This document shows, in pieces, positions 8,084-17,492 of a DNA stretch of 60,019 nucleotides. The notes under the pieces were generated by a model. The model had not been told where the DNA came from. It ran no database searches and saw only the letters and a program-made list of their open reading frames with translations. The DNA lies in assembly GCA_944325195.1 (NCBI GenBank), contig CALUZB010000007.1, forward strand, positions 1 to 60,019. The letters run 5' to 3'. Position numbers and translations under genes: made by a program. Origin of the DNA: an uncultured Desulfovibrionaceae bacterium (GTDB taxonomy: Bacteria; Desulfobacterota; Desulfovibrionia; Desulfovibrionales; Desulfovibrionaceae). How positions within the stretch are numbered: position 1 is the first letter of the stretch; every line of letters begins with the position of its first letter.

Positions 8084-9019
8084 ATGATTTGCTCCAGCTC
8101 TTTAAACAGCCGACGCCCCCCCACTGTTCTGGCCATTCACGATTTATCGGGGTTCGGGCGGGGCTCGCTTACTACGGCAATCACTATTCTTGGAACAATG
8201 GGAATTCAGGCCTGTCCCCTGCCCACTTCCTTGCTTTCAGCTCATACAGAATTTGATGGGTTTACCTTTCTGGATCTGACCGGCGAGATGGAAAAAATCA
8301 TTGCCCACTGGCAAACTTTTGGTTTGAAGTTTGATGCCATTTATAGTGGCTTTTTGGGCTCGCCTGCTCAAGCCGCTTTGGTCCGTAAGGCCATAGAGTT
8401 ATTCAGTCACTCTGGGACCATTTGTGTAATTGACCCTGTGCTGGGTGATAACGGGGATTTGTATCCCACTATGGACGCAGTGATGGTTCAGGAAATGCGT
8501 ATGCTTATTCGCGATGCAGACATAATCACTCCTAACCTCACCGAAGCGGCATTGTTGTTGGATGAACCCTGTCGAGAGACTATCGATAAGACGACGATTA
8601 TAGCTTGGCTGAAACGACTGTCGGAAATGGGACCTCATGCGGTGGTGATAACCAGTGCCATTATGAGCGAGGAATCGGAAAGCAATGCCGCCAGTTTGGT
8701 AATTGCGCACAGCCGCCCCCCTCAAACCAGGCGGAGTGAATTTTGGCAAGTCAAATGTGACTATATTCCGGCTCACTACCCGGGCACAGGCGATATTTTC
8801 GCCAGCGTGCTTACCGGCTCCCTGCTCTGGAAGGAAGAACTGCCCGTTGCTATTGCACGGGCAATGCGGTTTATCGCAACCGGCATAGAGCAAAGCGAGC
8901 TGGCCGGGGAACCGCGAAAAAACGGTATTGTCCTGGAGCAGGTGCTGGGCGGCCTGAATGGGCCGCTTTCACGCACGCGAAGTCAGCAACTGTTTCCGGA
9001 TTATGAAAATTTGAAGTAA
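8084..9019 (+). CDS. pyridoxal/pyridoxamine kinase family protein (PfkB/ribokinase fold)
   Basis: 311 residues, slightly longer than the roughly 280-residue PdxY/PdxK enzymes. Such kinases phosphorylate pyridoxal, pyridoxamine or pyridoxine in vitamin B6 salvage. Visible motifs are the N-terminal IHDLSGFGRGSL strand-loop (SxxxxG substrate site), the middle DPVLGDNGDLYPT, TPNLTEAALL, and the anion-hole/catalytic PGTGDIFASVLTG near 232-244, where the Asp of GTGD is the catalytic base. No strong Shine-Dalgarno precedes the ATG, and the first 10 residues are poorly conserved-looking, so the true start could be slightly internal. murI follows after 17 bp and is likely co-transcribed. Which B6 vitamer is used is not visible. 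Confidence 0.88.
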   Translation: MICSSSLNSRRPPTVLAIHDLSGFGRGSLTTAITILGTMGIQACPLPTSLLSAHTEFDGFTFLDLTGEMEKIIAHWQTFGLKFDAIYSGFLGSPAQAALVRKAIELFSHSGTICVIDPVLGDNGDLYPTMDAVMVQEMRMLIRDADIITPNLTEAALLLDEPCRETIDKTTIIAWLKRLSEMGPHAVVITSAIMSEESESNAASLVIAHSRPPQTRRSEFWQVKCDYIPAHYPGTGDIFASVLTGSLLWKEELPVAIARAMRFIATGIEQSELAGEPRKNGIVLEQVLGGLNGPLSRTRSQQLFPDYENLK

Positions 9020-9036
9020 CGAGATGCGAAGTAGCA

Positions 9037-9879
9037 ATGAGCAGTCCTGACATTCAAGCTGAATTACCTATAGGCTTATTTGATTCTGGGGTTGGCGGAC
9101 TTACTGTTTTAAGGGCTTTGCGCACCGCCTTGCCGCATGAGAACTATGTGTATCTGGGGGATAATGCCCGTTTGCCGTATGGAACAAAAGGACCGGCGAC
9201 TATTCGCCGTTATGCGGTGCAAGCGGCTGAGATGTTGATGCGCTGTAAAATAAAGTTGATGGTGATAGCCTGCAACACTGCCAGCGCCATAGCTCTGCAG
9301 GTGTTAAGGCAGACCTATCCGCAAATACCGGTAGTCGGCGTTGTTGAACCCGGCGCTCAGGCTGCCTGCTCAAACAGTTTAAGCGGTTATATCGCAGTTA
9401 TCGGAACAGAGTCCACCATTCGCGGCGGGGCATACCAAAAGGCGATTGCGGAAATCAATCCGGAGACGCGGGTTTTAGCCAAAGCCTGCCCCTTATTTGT
9501 GCCTATGGCGGAAGAAGGGCTTGTTTCGGGGAGACTGCCTGAGCTTGTGGTTGAGCATTACTTGAATGAGATATTCGGAGAAAGTGTCTCTTGCCCTAAA
9601 CCAGATACTTTAGTTCTTGGTTGCACGCATTTTCCTTTGCTTAAAGAAACAATTGCATTGGTTGTCGGGCCGGAAGTAAAGATTGTGGACTCAGCCAACA
9701 CCACTGCTCAGACTGTACTTTCGCTTTTTGAACAGGGACACTGCTTGCGCAACAGAAGTTCCCGTCCCGGACGGGTGCGTTATCTTACAACCGATGATGT
9801 ACAGCCGTTTGTGCGGGTAGGCGGATTGTTCATGGGTGAAAATTTATCTGAACAAGATGTGGAACGAGTAGACTTGTAA
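9037..9879 (+). CDS. murI: glutamate racemase
   Basis: 280 residues, the usual length. It interconverts L- and D-glutamate in the cytoplasm, supplying D-Glu for peptidoglycan. The signature blocks are present: GLFDSGVGGLTVLRAL at the N-terminus with the catalytic-site Asp, VIACNTASA with the first catalytic Cys near 79, and VLGCTHFPLL with the second catalytic Cys near 196. YLGDNARLPYG is also typical. The start lies 17 bp after the pyridoxal kinase stop, suggesting one transcript. The link is plausible only as an operon of convenience, because the racemase itself is cofactor-independent. Confidence 0.97.
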   Translation: MSSPDIQAELPIGLFDSGVGGLTVLRALRTALPHENYVYLGDNARLPYGTKGPATIRRYAVQAAEMLMRCKIKLMVIACNTASAIALQVLRQTYPQIPVVGVVEPGAQAACSNSLSGYIAVIGTESTIRGGAYQKAIAEINPETRVLAKACPLFVPMAEEGLVSGRLPELVVEHYLNEIFGESVSCPKPDTLVLGCTHFPLLKETIALVVGPEVKIVDSANTTAQTVLSLFEQGHCLRNRSSRPGRVRYLTTDDVQPFVRVGGLFMGENLSEQDVERVDL

Positions 9880-10044
9880 GCATATTCTGAGTAGGGGAAG
9901 GTGGGAGAAATTTCCTTTTCAGACTACGGGAGTCGGGGTTTTTGCAACGATGGCGCGTAAGGGGGCGCGACGCCCTGCATCTGGTAAAGATGAATTCAGG
10001 GTATGGATACGTTAACTATGACGTAATAATGTTGTCTTTTGAAG

Positions 10045-10878
10045 TCAGTCTTGATACAGCTCGCGTAACATTGCTATTTCCGCTTTGTAGCCTGGCAATT
10101 CATGGTGGGTTTCCAAGTTGAATGGAAGTCCGCGCAGCTTCGGGTGGTTGATTATACCCGTAATCCCGCTCTTACCCAGTTCCCCTTCACCGATGTTTGC
10201 GTGGCGGTCTTTCCTGCTCCCCAAAGGATGTACACTGTCATTCAAGTGAACTGCTTTCAGTTTTTCCAAGCCGATAATCGCGTCAAAGCCTTCAAGTACT
10301 GTATCCAGTTGAGCGGCAATGTCATAGCCGGCAGCAAAAACGTGGCAGGTGTCCAGGCAGACTCCAATCTTGTCTTTTAATTCAACCTGATCAATGATCT
10401 CGCTAAGTTCCTCAAAACGTCCGCCAACTTCCGTACCATGGCCGGCCATAGTTTCCAGGAGCACGATTGTTTTTTGCTCGGGCCGGAGTATTTGGTTCAA
10501 CATATCTGCAATTTGTCTGATCCCCTCTGCTGTCCCTTGCCCGCCATGCGAGCCCGGGTGAAAGTTGTAGTAATTTCCCGGCAAATGCTCAAGGCGTTCC
10601 AGATCTTCAAGGATTACCCGGGCCGCCAGTTCGCGTACTCCCGGATCCTTTGAGCAGGCGTTCAGGATGTAAGGGGCATGAATGACCAAAGGCCCGAACC
10701 GGTTCTCTTTAAGCAGGCTGTCCAGCCTGCTCATATCCGCTGTATCCAGAGGGCGGGCTTTTGTACCCCTGGGGTTGCGCGAAAAAAACTGAAAGGTGTT
10801 GGCCCCTATGGAGAGAGCTGCTTTACCCATGGCGGCGAATCCCTTGCTTACCGATAAGTGACAACCAATGTACAGCAT
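10045..10878 (-). CDS. nfo: endonuclease IV (AP endonuclease)
   Basis: 277 residues, standard length. It cleaves DNA 5' of abasic sites and trims 3' blocking groups using three Zn ions in a TIM barrel. Metal-site motifs visible are IGCHLSVSKG, IHAPYILNACS, NFHPGSHGG, LLETMAGHGTEVGG (usually LENTAGQG, so two substitutions beside the metal Glu), GVCLDTCHVFAAGYD, VHLNDS and RHANIGEGELG. It sits 12 bp downstream of an alkyltransferase gene on the same strand, forming a two-gene repair operon. All metal ligands appear intact. Confidence 0.97.
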   Translation of the reverse strand: MLYIGCHLSVSKGFAAMGKAALSIGANTFQFFSRNPRGTKARPLDTADMSRLDSLLKENRFGPLVIHAPYILNACSKDPGVRELAARVILEDLERLEHLPGNYYNFHPGSHGGQGTAEGIRQIADMLNQILRPEQKTIVLLETMAGHGTEVGGRFEELSEIIDQVELKDKIGVCLDTCHVFAAGYDIAAQLDTVLEGFDAIIGLEKLKAVHLNDSVHPLGSRKDRHANIGEGELGKSGITGIINHPKLRGLPFNLETHHELPGYKAEIAMLRELYQD

Positions 10879-10890
10879 GAATTTTCGTTT

Positions 10891-11391
10891 TCAAATTAAG
10901 GTTAAGGGTTTTTGCTCTATATACATGGGTAATCCCCGTTCAAGACTCAACAAAGCCCGCTTATATTCAAGGCCGCCGGCATAGCCGGTTAATAAGCCGT
11001 TGGAACCGATAACCCTGTGGCACGGTATGATGATTGCAATGGGATTATTGTGGTTGGCCATGCCGACCGCCCGAAAACCCTTTGGCGCTCCAACCGCTTC
11101 TGCTATATCCTTGTAGGTGCGCGTTTCTCCGTATGGAATAGTTTGCAGCGCTTGCCAGACCTTTTTTTGAAATTCAGTGCCTTTTGGATTAAGCGGCAAA
11201 TCAAACTGCCTCCGTTTACCGGCGAAGTATTCCGCGAGTTGAGCTTGGGCAGCGGCCAGTAAAGAATTGGCTATATTCCCCGCAGGCGCGTGCTCAGCCG
11301 CCTTTACAAAGTCAAGGCGTACAATGCAATCGGCTTTTGCTGCAATGCGAATTGCTCCCAGCGGGCTGTAGAAAATCACAGATTCAAGCAT
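10891..11391 (-). CDS. ogt: methylated-DNA--[protein]-cysteine S-methyltransferase
   Basis: 166 residues, typical of Ogt-type suicide alkyltransferases, which remove O6-alkylguanine by transferring the alkyl group to their own cysteine. The active site IIPCHRVIGSNG is intact with Cys124. It is preceded by the DNA-binding helix-turn-helix region VWQALQTIPYGETRTYKDIA and RAVGMANHNNP, with the arginine finger. It is first in an operon with nfo (12-bp gap). The combination couples direct reversal with processing of abasic sites left by loss of alkylated bases. No Ada-type regulatory domain is present. Confidence 0.97.
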   Translation of the reverse strand: MLESVIFYSPLGAIRIAAKADCIVRLDFVKAAEHAPAGNIANSLLAAAQAQLAEYFAGKRRQFDLPLNPKGTEFQKKVWQALQTIPYGETRTYKDIAEAVGAPKGFRAVGMANHNNPIAIIIPCHRVIGSNGLLTGYAGGLEYKRALLSLERGLPMYIEQKPLTLI

Positions 11392-11420
11392 ATATACCTG
11401 TTGTGGAAAAGCGACAACGC

Positions 11421-12314
11421 TTATTGCCCTGACTGGTTATTTAAATAACTCATCAGATGGTCAATCAGTAAGCGTACCCTTAAAGGCACCGTACCGTTCG
11501 GCATTACCAGGTATGCGTTGATCGGCGGCAATTGCCAGTCAGGCAATAATCTGGTCAGCCTTCCGTTTTTGATGTGTTGAAGGCATATTTCACGCGGCAA
11601 TATTCCTATTCCAAGTCCTTCCAGAATGAAAACTTCTGTGGCTTTCATGCTGTTGAAATAATGAACCGCCTTGATTTTTACCGACACGATTTCCCCTTGT
11701 TTGTTGGACAGTTCCCAGAATTTACGGCGATGAAAAGGGGCTATGCTGGGAATTTCCGCCAAATCTTTTGGCTGTATGGGTTGTGAATACCTTTCAAGCA
11801 ATGCCGGCGCTGCAACCAGCCAGGGGCGGCCTGAACCGATACGTCGAACCTTTAAATTCGAATCCGGCAGATCGCCTATGCGTAAATTCAGGTCATAAGG
11901 CTCAGTAAGCAGATCAACAAAATGGTCTGTGAAGTGGATATCCAGATGAATATCGGGCCATTGGCGTGCGAACTCTACGAGCGGTTGTTCAAAAAAACTC
12001 ATGTAAACGTCAGCCGGTATGGAAAAGCGTACCCAGCCTGAAGGCTGGTGCATATTCTGAGTAATTGCTTCACAAGCATCTTTTGCGTCTGACACAATGA
12101 AATCGCAACGTTCAAAAAAAATTTTCCCGTCGGAGGTAAGTTCAACCTTGCGTGAGTTGCGATGAAACAGAGGCACGCCTAAGTTTTTTTCCAAATTAGC
12201 AATTCGCCTTGAAAGCGTGGATATGGGCATTTCAAGAGCTTCCGCTGCAAGAGTAAAACTTTTGCTCTTTGCCACTTCCACAAAGAGCGGCAAGTCGCGC
12301 AACAAATTTTCCAT
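11421..12314 (-). CDS. LysR-family transcriptional regulator, divergent from an RND efflux operon
   Basis: 297 residues. The N-terminal winged helix (LPLFVEVAKSKSFTLAAEAL, then STLSRRIANLEKNLGVPLF) is the standard LysR DNA-binding domain. The rest is a periplasmic-binding-protein-like effector domain. It is transcribed away from the membrane-fusion gene across a 143-bp shared control region, the arrangement expected of a local regulator. The effector-domain style (DVYMSFFEQPLVEFARQWPD, LNLRIGDLPDSNL) resembles the CrgA/AaeR-type subgroup. Its inducer is unknown. The downstream ogt-nfo operon starts 29 bp after its stop on the same strand, so some read-through is possible. Confidence 0.92.
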   Translation of the reverse strand: MENLLRDLPLFVEVAKSKSFTLAAEALEMPISTLSRRIANLEKNLGVPLFHRNSRKVELTSDGKIFFERCDFIVSDAKDACEAITQNMHQPSGWVRFSIPADVYMSFFEQPLVEFARQWPDIHLDIHFTDHFVDLLTEPYDLNLRIGDLPDSNLKVRRIGSGRPWLVAAPALLERYSQPIQPKDLAEIPSIAPFHRRKFWELSNKQGEIVSVKIKAVHYFNSMKATEVFILEGLGIGILPREICLQHIKNGRLTRLLPDWQLPPINAYLVMPNGTVPLRVRLLIDHLMSYLNNQSGQ

Positions 12315-12381
12315 GCCAGATCATCCCATTAATGAAAAGATGTTTCTAATTGATAGCATTGCATTTCATCTAGGTCAATGA

Positions 12382-12411
12382 TAGACAACACTCGGAAAAT
12401 AACTATATAAT
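12382..12411 (+). promoter_or_regulatory. promoter of the RND efflux operon within the LysR control region
   Basis: TAGACA at 12382-12387, an 18-bp spacer and a consensus TATAAT at 12406-12411 lie 46 bp before the membrane-fusion start. The gap between this gene and the divergent LysR gene is where a LysR dimer would be expected to bind. Confidence 0.65.
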
Positions 12412-12457
12412 TGCTGGCTATGCAACTAATTTATATAACAGGAGTTTCTTTCCAGAA

Positions 12458-13726
12458 ATGAACGCAACCCTTATAAACGCAACTATTTCCATACTCAACC
12501 GATTTATCTATGCTTCTTTGCTGTTAGGCGTTTTTGTCATTTTGAACGGTTGCAGTACGGATGTAGAAAATTTGTCGCCCCTTGCCCAAGTGAACTACAT
12601 GGTGGCAAGTGAATCCGAGGTTACCCTTATCACTGAACTGCCTGGGCGTATTTCCGCCTTGATGGTATCAGAAGTGCGCCCTCAAGTCGGTGGTATTATT
12701 AAAGAACGCTTATTTGAAGAGGGGGCCGATGTTGAAGCCGGTCAGGTGCTTTACCAAATTGACCCTTCGCTTTATGAAGCCGATTATAATAATGCCAAAG
12801 CGGAATTGGCCAGAGTGGAGGCCAATGCCGTTGCTGCCCGCAACCTTGCCAACCGCTATTCCAAGCTGGTAGCTACCGGTGCGATCAGCAAACAGGAATA
12901 TGACGACGCAGTAGCCTCGGCAGGGCAAGCCAGTGCTCAAGTGGCTGCCGCCAAGGAAGCGTTGAAAACAGCCCGGATTAATCTGGGCTATACCAAAGTA
13001 ACCGCTCCTGTTTCCGGGCGTATTGGGCTTTCGTTTTACACTCCCGGGGCCTTGGTAACCCAAAATCAGTCCAATCCGTTGGCGACAATTCAGCAACTGG
13101 ACTATATGTATGTGGATATTACCCAGTCAAGCACTGAATATTTGAATCTGCAGCGGGCCAGAGCGGAAGGCAGTTTGAAATTAAGCGGTGAAAATTCTTC
13201 CAAAGTAAAGCTGTTGCTGGAAGATGGCTCGCCGTATGCGCTTCCCGGCGAGGATGGCAAGCCCGAGTGGGTAGAGGGTGATTTCCTTTTCTCTGATGTG
13301 ACCATAGATCAGAGTACAGGCGCGATTACTTTGCGCGCCAAGTTTAAGAACCATTACAATATTCTTTTGCCCGGTATGTATGTTCGTGCTTTGCTTGAGG
13401 AGGGGGTAAAAAAAGCGGTGGTTGTCCCCCAAAAAGCTGTGGCTCGTGACTCAAGAGGAGACGCGCGGGCTTATATATTGACGAAAAGTAACCCTGTTAA
13501 GTCATCTGGCGGCAGTGCGGCAGAGGGCGTCGAAGAACAGCCCTTGGCTGAAAACGAATATTATGTTGATGTGCGCAACGTGAGCATTGACAGAAGTTAT
13601 GGAAATAATTGGATTATCCGCAGCGGCATCGAGCCGGGCGATCGGTTGGCCACAGACGGTTTGCTCAAACTTTATCATGGTCAAAAAGTAATTGGGCTGG
13701 AAACGCAAACGATAGCAAATGAATAA
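12458..13726 (+). CDS. RND efflux periplasmic adaptor (AcrA/MexA-type membrane fusion lipoprotein)
   Basis: 422 residues. A lipoprotein signal ends in the lipobox VILNGC near residue 32, anchoring the mature protein in the inner membrane. Typical adaptor blocks follow: EVRPQVGGIIKERLFEEGADVEAGQVLYQIDPSLYEA (first lipoyl half, shown by its first residues), a helical hairpin with AARNLANRYSKLVATGAISK, then the second lipoyl half YTKVTAPVSGRIG, the beta-barrel, and a membrane-proximal C-terminus. It bridges the RND pump and an outer-membrane channel. AGGAG lies 13 bases before the ATG, a little far. The pump gene follows, but after an unusually long 241-bp gap. The region near 470-520 nt from the end carries a Ser/Gly/Glu-rich insertion (KSSGGSAAEG). 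Confidence 0.94.
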   Translation: MNATLINATISILNRFIYASLLLGVFVILNGCSTDVENLSPLAQVNYMVASESEVTLITELPGRISALMVSEVRPQVGGIIKERLFEEGADVEAGQVLYQIDPSLYEADYNNAKAELARVEANAVAARNLANRYSKLVATGAISKQEYDDAVASAGQASAQVAAAKEALKTARINLGYTKVTAPVSGRIGLSFYTPGALVTQNQSNPLATIQQLDYMYVDITQSSTEYLNLQRARAEGSLKLSGENSSKVKLLLEDGSPYALPGEDGKPEWVEGDFLFSDVTIDQSTGAITLRAKFKNHYNILLPGMYVRALLEEGVKKAVVVPQKAVARDSRGDARAYILTKSNPVKSSGGSAAEGVEEQPLAENEYYVDVRNVSIDRSYGNNWIIRSGIEPGDRLATDGLLKLYHGQKVIGLETQTIANE

Positions 13727-13931
13727 TAGCTTGGGTTCGTCAGCCTTTGTATGCCACCGACCTAAATAGCGTTACGGGGATAAATATCCGGTAAGCAAAG
13801 ACCTGAAAGCAGCTGCAGGAGCTAATTGTTTACAATGACCGATGTCTGTCCCCTTTCTCCCAGGCGTACAGCAGCAGGCCAAATGTTCAGGTGGAATATT
13901 CAATAACTATGTCTAAGCGCGGACATGTTTT

Positions 13932-13953
13932 CGGGCGGGCGTATGCCGGCCCG
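13932..13953 (+). promoter_or_regulatory. GC-rich hairpin directly before the RBS of the RND pump gene
   Basis: CGGGCGGGC and GCCGGCCCG pair over eight of nine positions around a GTAT loop. The hairpin ends three bases before the AAGGGTG ribosome site of the pump gene. It may tune translation of the pump relative to the adaptor or stabilise a processed mRNA end. Confidence 0.45.
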
Positions 13954-13967
13954 TAAGGGTGATTATT

Positions 13968-16900
13968 ATGGCAAATTTTTTTATTGACCGTCCCATATTT
14001 GCTTGGGTTATCGCAATAATGATCATGCTAGCAGGAAGCATATCGCTGTATTCTTTGCCGGTCGCTCAATATCCTGAAATAGGCATGCCGGAAATATCAG
14101 TGCAGACCACCTATCCCGGCGCTTCCGCCCAAACCGCTGAGGACAGTGTGACGCAGATTATCGAGCAGAATATGAAGGGGATTGATAATCTGCTTTATAT
14201 GTACTCCACGTCTGATTCCACCGGTTCTTCCAGTGTCAATTTGGTCTTCCAAGCCGGAACCAACGTGGATATTGCTCAGGTGCAGGTGCAGAACAAGCTT
14301 CAACTCGCTACTCCCATGCTGCCTGAGGAAGTGCAGCGTCAGGGTGTCCGGGTGAGCAAGTCAGCAAGAAGCTTTTTGCTGGTGGTCGGATTTATTTCTG
14401 AAGATGGCTCTATGGACGATGCGGATATTTCCGACTATGTGGCCGCAAATCTTCAAGACCCGATTTCACGCCTTGACGGTGTAGGTGAAGTGCAGATATT
14501 CGGAGCCCAATATGCCATGCGTATTTGGTGCGATCCTGAGAAATTCTACAAATTCAAGCTTAACCCGTCTGATGTGGTTGCAGCGATTCAGTCCCAAAAT
14601 GCCCAGATCCCGGGCGGGCAGATAGGGGCCGCCCCAGCTTTGCCCGGTCAGGAAATCAATATCACGGTCGTTGCTTCCTCACGCCTGGAAACAGTGGAAG
14701 AGTTTGAGAACATAATTCTCAGAACCAACCAGGACGGTTCTATTCTCCGGCTTAAAGACGTTGCTCGGGTGGAGCTTAATGGTGAAGACTTCATGGCTTT
14801 TTCCCGGTTCAACGGAGCTCCGTCTTCTGCTATGGGCATCAAGCTGGCCTCCGGTGCAAACGCGCTTGAAACCGCGGATAGAATTAAAACTCAACTTGAA
14901 GAAATGTCAGCATTTTTCCCACAGGGTTTGAAAGTAGTGTATCCTTGGGACACTACCCCCTTTGTGGAGCTTTCCATTGAGGCGGTTTACCATACCTTGG
15001 GAGAGGCGATTGTGCTGGTGTTCCTGGTGATGTTTCTGTTCCTGCAGAACTTGCGGGCAACGCTCATTCCAACTATCGCCATCCCGGTGATTCTATTGGG
15101 TACATTCGGCGTTCTGGCAATGCTGGGCTATTCCATCAACACTTTGACCATGTTCGGAATGGTGTTGGCTATCGGTCTGTTGGTGGACGACGCTATTGTT
15201 GTAGTTGAGAACGTAGAACGGCTGATGCGCGAAGAGCATCTTTCGCCCAAAGAGGCGGCTAAAAAATCCATGAGTCAGATAACCGGCGCCTTGGTAGGCG
15301 TGGCTATGGTTATTTCCGCTGTATTAATCCCCATGGCATTTATCGGCGGTTCCACCGGGATTATTTATCGTCAGTTCTCTGTAACCATTGTAACTGCAAT
15401 GCTTTTGTCCGTGATTGTGGCTATTGTCTTCACTCCCGCCTTATGTGCAACCATGTTGCCCCAACACGCCAAAGATATTCAACATGGCTTTTTCGGACGC
15501 TTCAATCGTTGGTTTGACGGGCTCACTGATCGCTATCAGCTTAGAGTGGGCAGAATTTTATCACGCCCTAAACGCTACCTCGTCGCATTCGGTGTAGCGG
15601 TACTGTTGATGTTGTATATGTTCATCCGCTTGCCTTCCGCATTCCTTCCGGAGGAAGACCAGGGTATTCTTCTCGTTTCTGTTGAGTTAGACTCCGGAGC
15701 CACGTTCGAGCGCACTGAAGAGGTGTTGAGCAAGGTGGATCACTATTTTCGTGAAGTTGAATCTGATAGTGTGGAAAGTGTAATGACAATTGCCGGCTTC
15801 AGTTTCGGAGGAGCGGCCCAGAACTCTGGACTTGCCTTTGTTCGGCTGAAAGACTGGGACTTGCGCCAAGATGATGAGTTAAAAGTGGCTGCGCTGGCTC
15901 AAAGGGCAATGCGGTACTTCAGCGGAATACCGGAGGCCAGAATATTTGCATTTGCTCCACCTGCGGTGTCTGAACTGGGGTTCTCCAATGGTTTCGACTT
16001 TGAACTGGTGGATAGAGCCGGACGTGGGCATGGGGAATTGATGGCTGCCCGGGATCAGTTGCTTGCCAGTGCACGGGCTCACCCGGATTTACGTAACGTG
16101 CGTCACAACGGTATGAACGATGTGGCGCAATATAAGCTGAACTTCGATATGGAGAAAGCAACTGCTCAAGGTTTGGATAAATCTGAAATCAATACTGCCA
16201 TTTCTGTTTACTGGGGCAGTATGTATATAAATGATTTTATGGATAATGGCCGCACCAAGAAAGTGTATATACAGGCGGACAGTCCATTCCGGATGCAAGT
16301 AAGCGATTTCAACCGCTATTATGTGCGTAATCAGAATGGAGAAATGGTGCCGTTCTCCAGTTTCCTGTCCATAGAGGACACAAGCGGTTCCCCGCGCCTG
16401 GAACGATATAACGGCGTATCTTCAGTTGAAATCATGGGGGACGCCGCACCGGGAAAAAGCTCCGGGCAGGCGATGCAGATAATGGAAGACCTGGCTGAAG
16501 ACCTGCCGTCCGGATTCGGATTTGAGTGGACCGGCCTTTCCTTTCAGGAAAAAATGGTGGGCGATCAGGCTTTATTCCTGTATGCAATTTCCATAATCGT
16601 CGTATTTCTGTGCCTGGCGGCGCTTTATGAGAGCTGGAGCATTCCCTTCTCTGTGTTGCTGGTTGTTCCCTTGGGGGTGATAGGAGCTCTGATAGGGGTA
16701 AGTTTGCGTGGAATGAACAACGACGTGTATTTTCAGGTGGGCTTGCTGACAGTCATCGGACTTTCCGCAAAGAACTCAATCTTGATAGTGGAGTTTGCCA
16801 AAGAAATACATAAGCATGGCATGGACCTGATTGCAGCAACAATGGAAGCGGTGAAATTGCGCTTGCGCCCGATTGTTATGACTTCACTCGCCTTCATTCT

Positions 16901-17126
16901 GGGCGTGGTCCCCTTGGCGATCAGCAGTGGGGCAGGGTCCGGCGGCCAGAACGCAATCGGCACGGCTGTGTGTTTCGGTATGGTAGCCGCGACTGCTTTG
17001 GGAATTTATTATACCCCCATATTCTTTGTCATTGTCACCAGGTTTTTTTCCGGAGGGAAGAAAAACCTTAATTATTTGAAGATGATTAAGAGTAAGTTGC
17101 CTCTGAGCAAAAAAAATGATAAATAG
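13968..17126 (+). CDS. RND multidrug efflux transporter, AcrB/MexB (HAE1) family
   Basis: 1052 residues from the ATG at 13968, chosen because it gives the canonical [17 protein letters not shown] start and has AAGGGTG upstream. An in-frame GTG at 13959 would add three residues. Twelve membrane helices and two large periplasmic loops are in the usual places. The proton-relay residues are intact: [12 protein letters not shown] in helix 4 with Asp407 and Asp408, the same numbering as E. coli AcrB, and [16 protein letters not shown] with Lys near 935. It exports amphiphilic compounds in complex with the upstream adaptor. No TolC-type outer-membrane gene is present nearby, so the channel must be encoded elsewhere. 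Confidence 0.96.
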   Translation: MANFFIDRPIFAWVIAIMIMLAGSISLYSLPVAQYPEIGMPEISVQTTYPGASAQTAEDSVTQIIEQNMKGIDNLLYMYSTSDSTGSSSVNLVFQAGTNVDIAQVQVQNKLQLATPMLPEEVQRQGVRVSKSARSFLLVVGFISEDGSMDDADISDYVAANLQDPISRLDGVGEVQIFGAQYAMRIWCDPEKFYKFKLNPSDVVAAIQSQNAQIPGGQIGAAPALPGQEINITVVASSRLETVEEFENIILRTNQDGSILRLKDVARVELNGEDFMAFSRFNGAPSSAMGIKLASGANALETADRIKTQLEEMSAFFPQGLKVVYPWDTTPFVELSIEAVYHTLGEAIVLVFLVMFLFLQNLRATLIPTIAIPVILLGTFGVLAMLGYSINTLTMFGMVLAIGLLVDDAIVVVENVERLMREEHLSPKEAAKKSMSQITGALVGVAMVISAVLIPMAFIGGSTGIIYRQFSVTIVTAMLLSVIVAIVFTPALCATMLPQHAKDIQHGFFGRFNRWFDGLTDRYQLRVGRILSRPKRYLVAFGVAVLLMLYMFIRLPSAFLPEEDQGILLVSVELDSGATFERTEEVLSKVDHYFREVESDSVESVMTIAGFSFGGAAQNSGLAFVRLKDWDLRQDDELKVAALAQRAMRYFSGIPEARIFAFAPPAVSELGFSNGFDFELVDRAGRGHGELMAARDQLLASARAHPDLRNVRHNGMNDVAQYKLNFDMEKATAQGLDKSEINTAISVYWGSMYINDFMDNGRTKKVYIQADSPFRMQVSDFNRYYVRNQNGEMVPFSSFLSIEDTSGSPRLERYNGVSSVEIMGDAAPGKSSGQAMQIMEDLAEDLPSGFGFEWTGLSFQEKMVGDQALFLYAISIIVVFLCLAALYESWSIPFSVLLVVPLGVIGALIGVSLRGMNNDVYFQVGLLTVIGLSAKNSILIVEFAKEIHKHGMDLIAATMEAVKLRLRPIVMTSLAFILGVVPLAISSGAGSGGQNAIGTAVCFGMVAATALGIYYTPIFFVIVTRFFSGGKKNLNYLKMIKSKLPLSKKNDK

Positions 17127-17168
17127 GTACATAAATGGGAATATTCCCTTTAATGAAAAATGATAATC

Positions 17169-17332
17169 TCGAGAGTGGCCGAGACAGCTGCCTTCTCGAT
17201 CCCAGAGGGCATGGCGCGGGTTAGTCAGAAAAAGCGCTTTTTCCCGACACTTCCCAAAATTGGGAATGGGTTCCGATCGGGTTGTTTTCTGGATGACCAT
17301 GGAGATGCGCCATGCCTCCCTCCCTGTCTCTT
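17169..17332 (+). ncRNA. candidate structured non-coding RNA, long rod-like fold
   Basis: The sequence folds on itself end to end. GAGACAG (17181-17187) pairs with CTGTCTC (17324-17330). GGCATGGCGC (17208-17217) pairs with GCGCCATGCC (17307-17316). GGTTAGTCAGAAAA (17219-17232) pairs with TTTTCTGGATGACC (17285-17298), with 13 of 14 pairs. CCCGA (17243-17247) pairs with TCGGG (17277-17281). A terminal hairpin is formed by TTCCCA (17251-17256) and TGGGAA (17261-17266). Two T-G pairs in the third stem would be A-C mismatches on the other strand, so the RNA is plus-stranded. An alternative 5' hairpin (17169-17179 with 17190-17199) competes with the outer stem. GATAAT at 17162-17167 is a plausible -10. 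It is followed by an intrinsic terminator. The topology recalls 6S RNA, but I do not see conserved 6S sequence, so the class is open. It could instead be a 3' UTR structure of the pump mRNA. Confidence 0.55.
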
Positions 17333-17360
17333 TAATAACCCCGCTTGTGCGGGGTTATTA
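17333..17360 (+). terminator. intrinsic terminator after the candidate RNA and RND operon
   Basis: TAATAACCCCGC and GCGGGGTTATTA form a perfect 12-bp stem with a TTGT loop, followed by TCGTTT. It lies between two convergent genes, the RND pump (+) and an MFS exporter (-). Confidence 0.85.
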
Positions 17361-17492
17361 TCGTTTAATTAACTGAATTGATTTGCTATAAGCAACCAGG
17401 CTGGCGACAACCGAGCGATTTGGGTTGAAGTCATTTAAATAAGAAGCTCTCTTGTTACTGCTGTATTTTCCGATATTGCTGCTATAAGTACT

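Noticed and set aside
17169..17200. GAGAGTGGCCGAGA string reminiscent of a tRNA-Ser/Leu D arm
   Set aside because: No matching acceptor stem, anticodon arm or T arm could be found. The string is explained by the rod-like fold.
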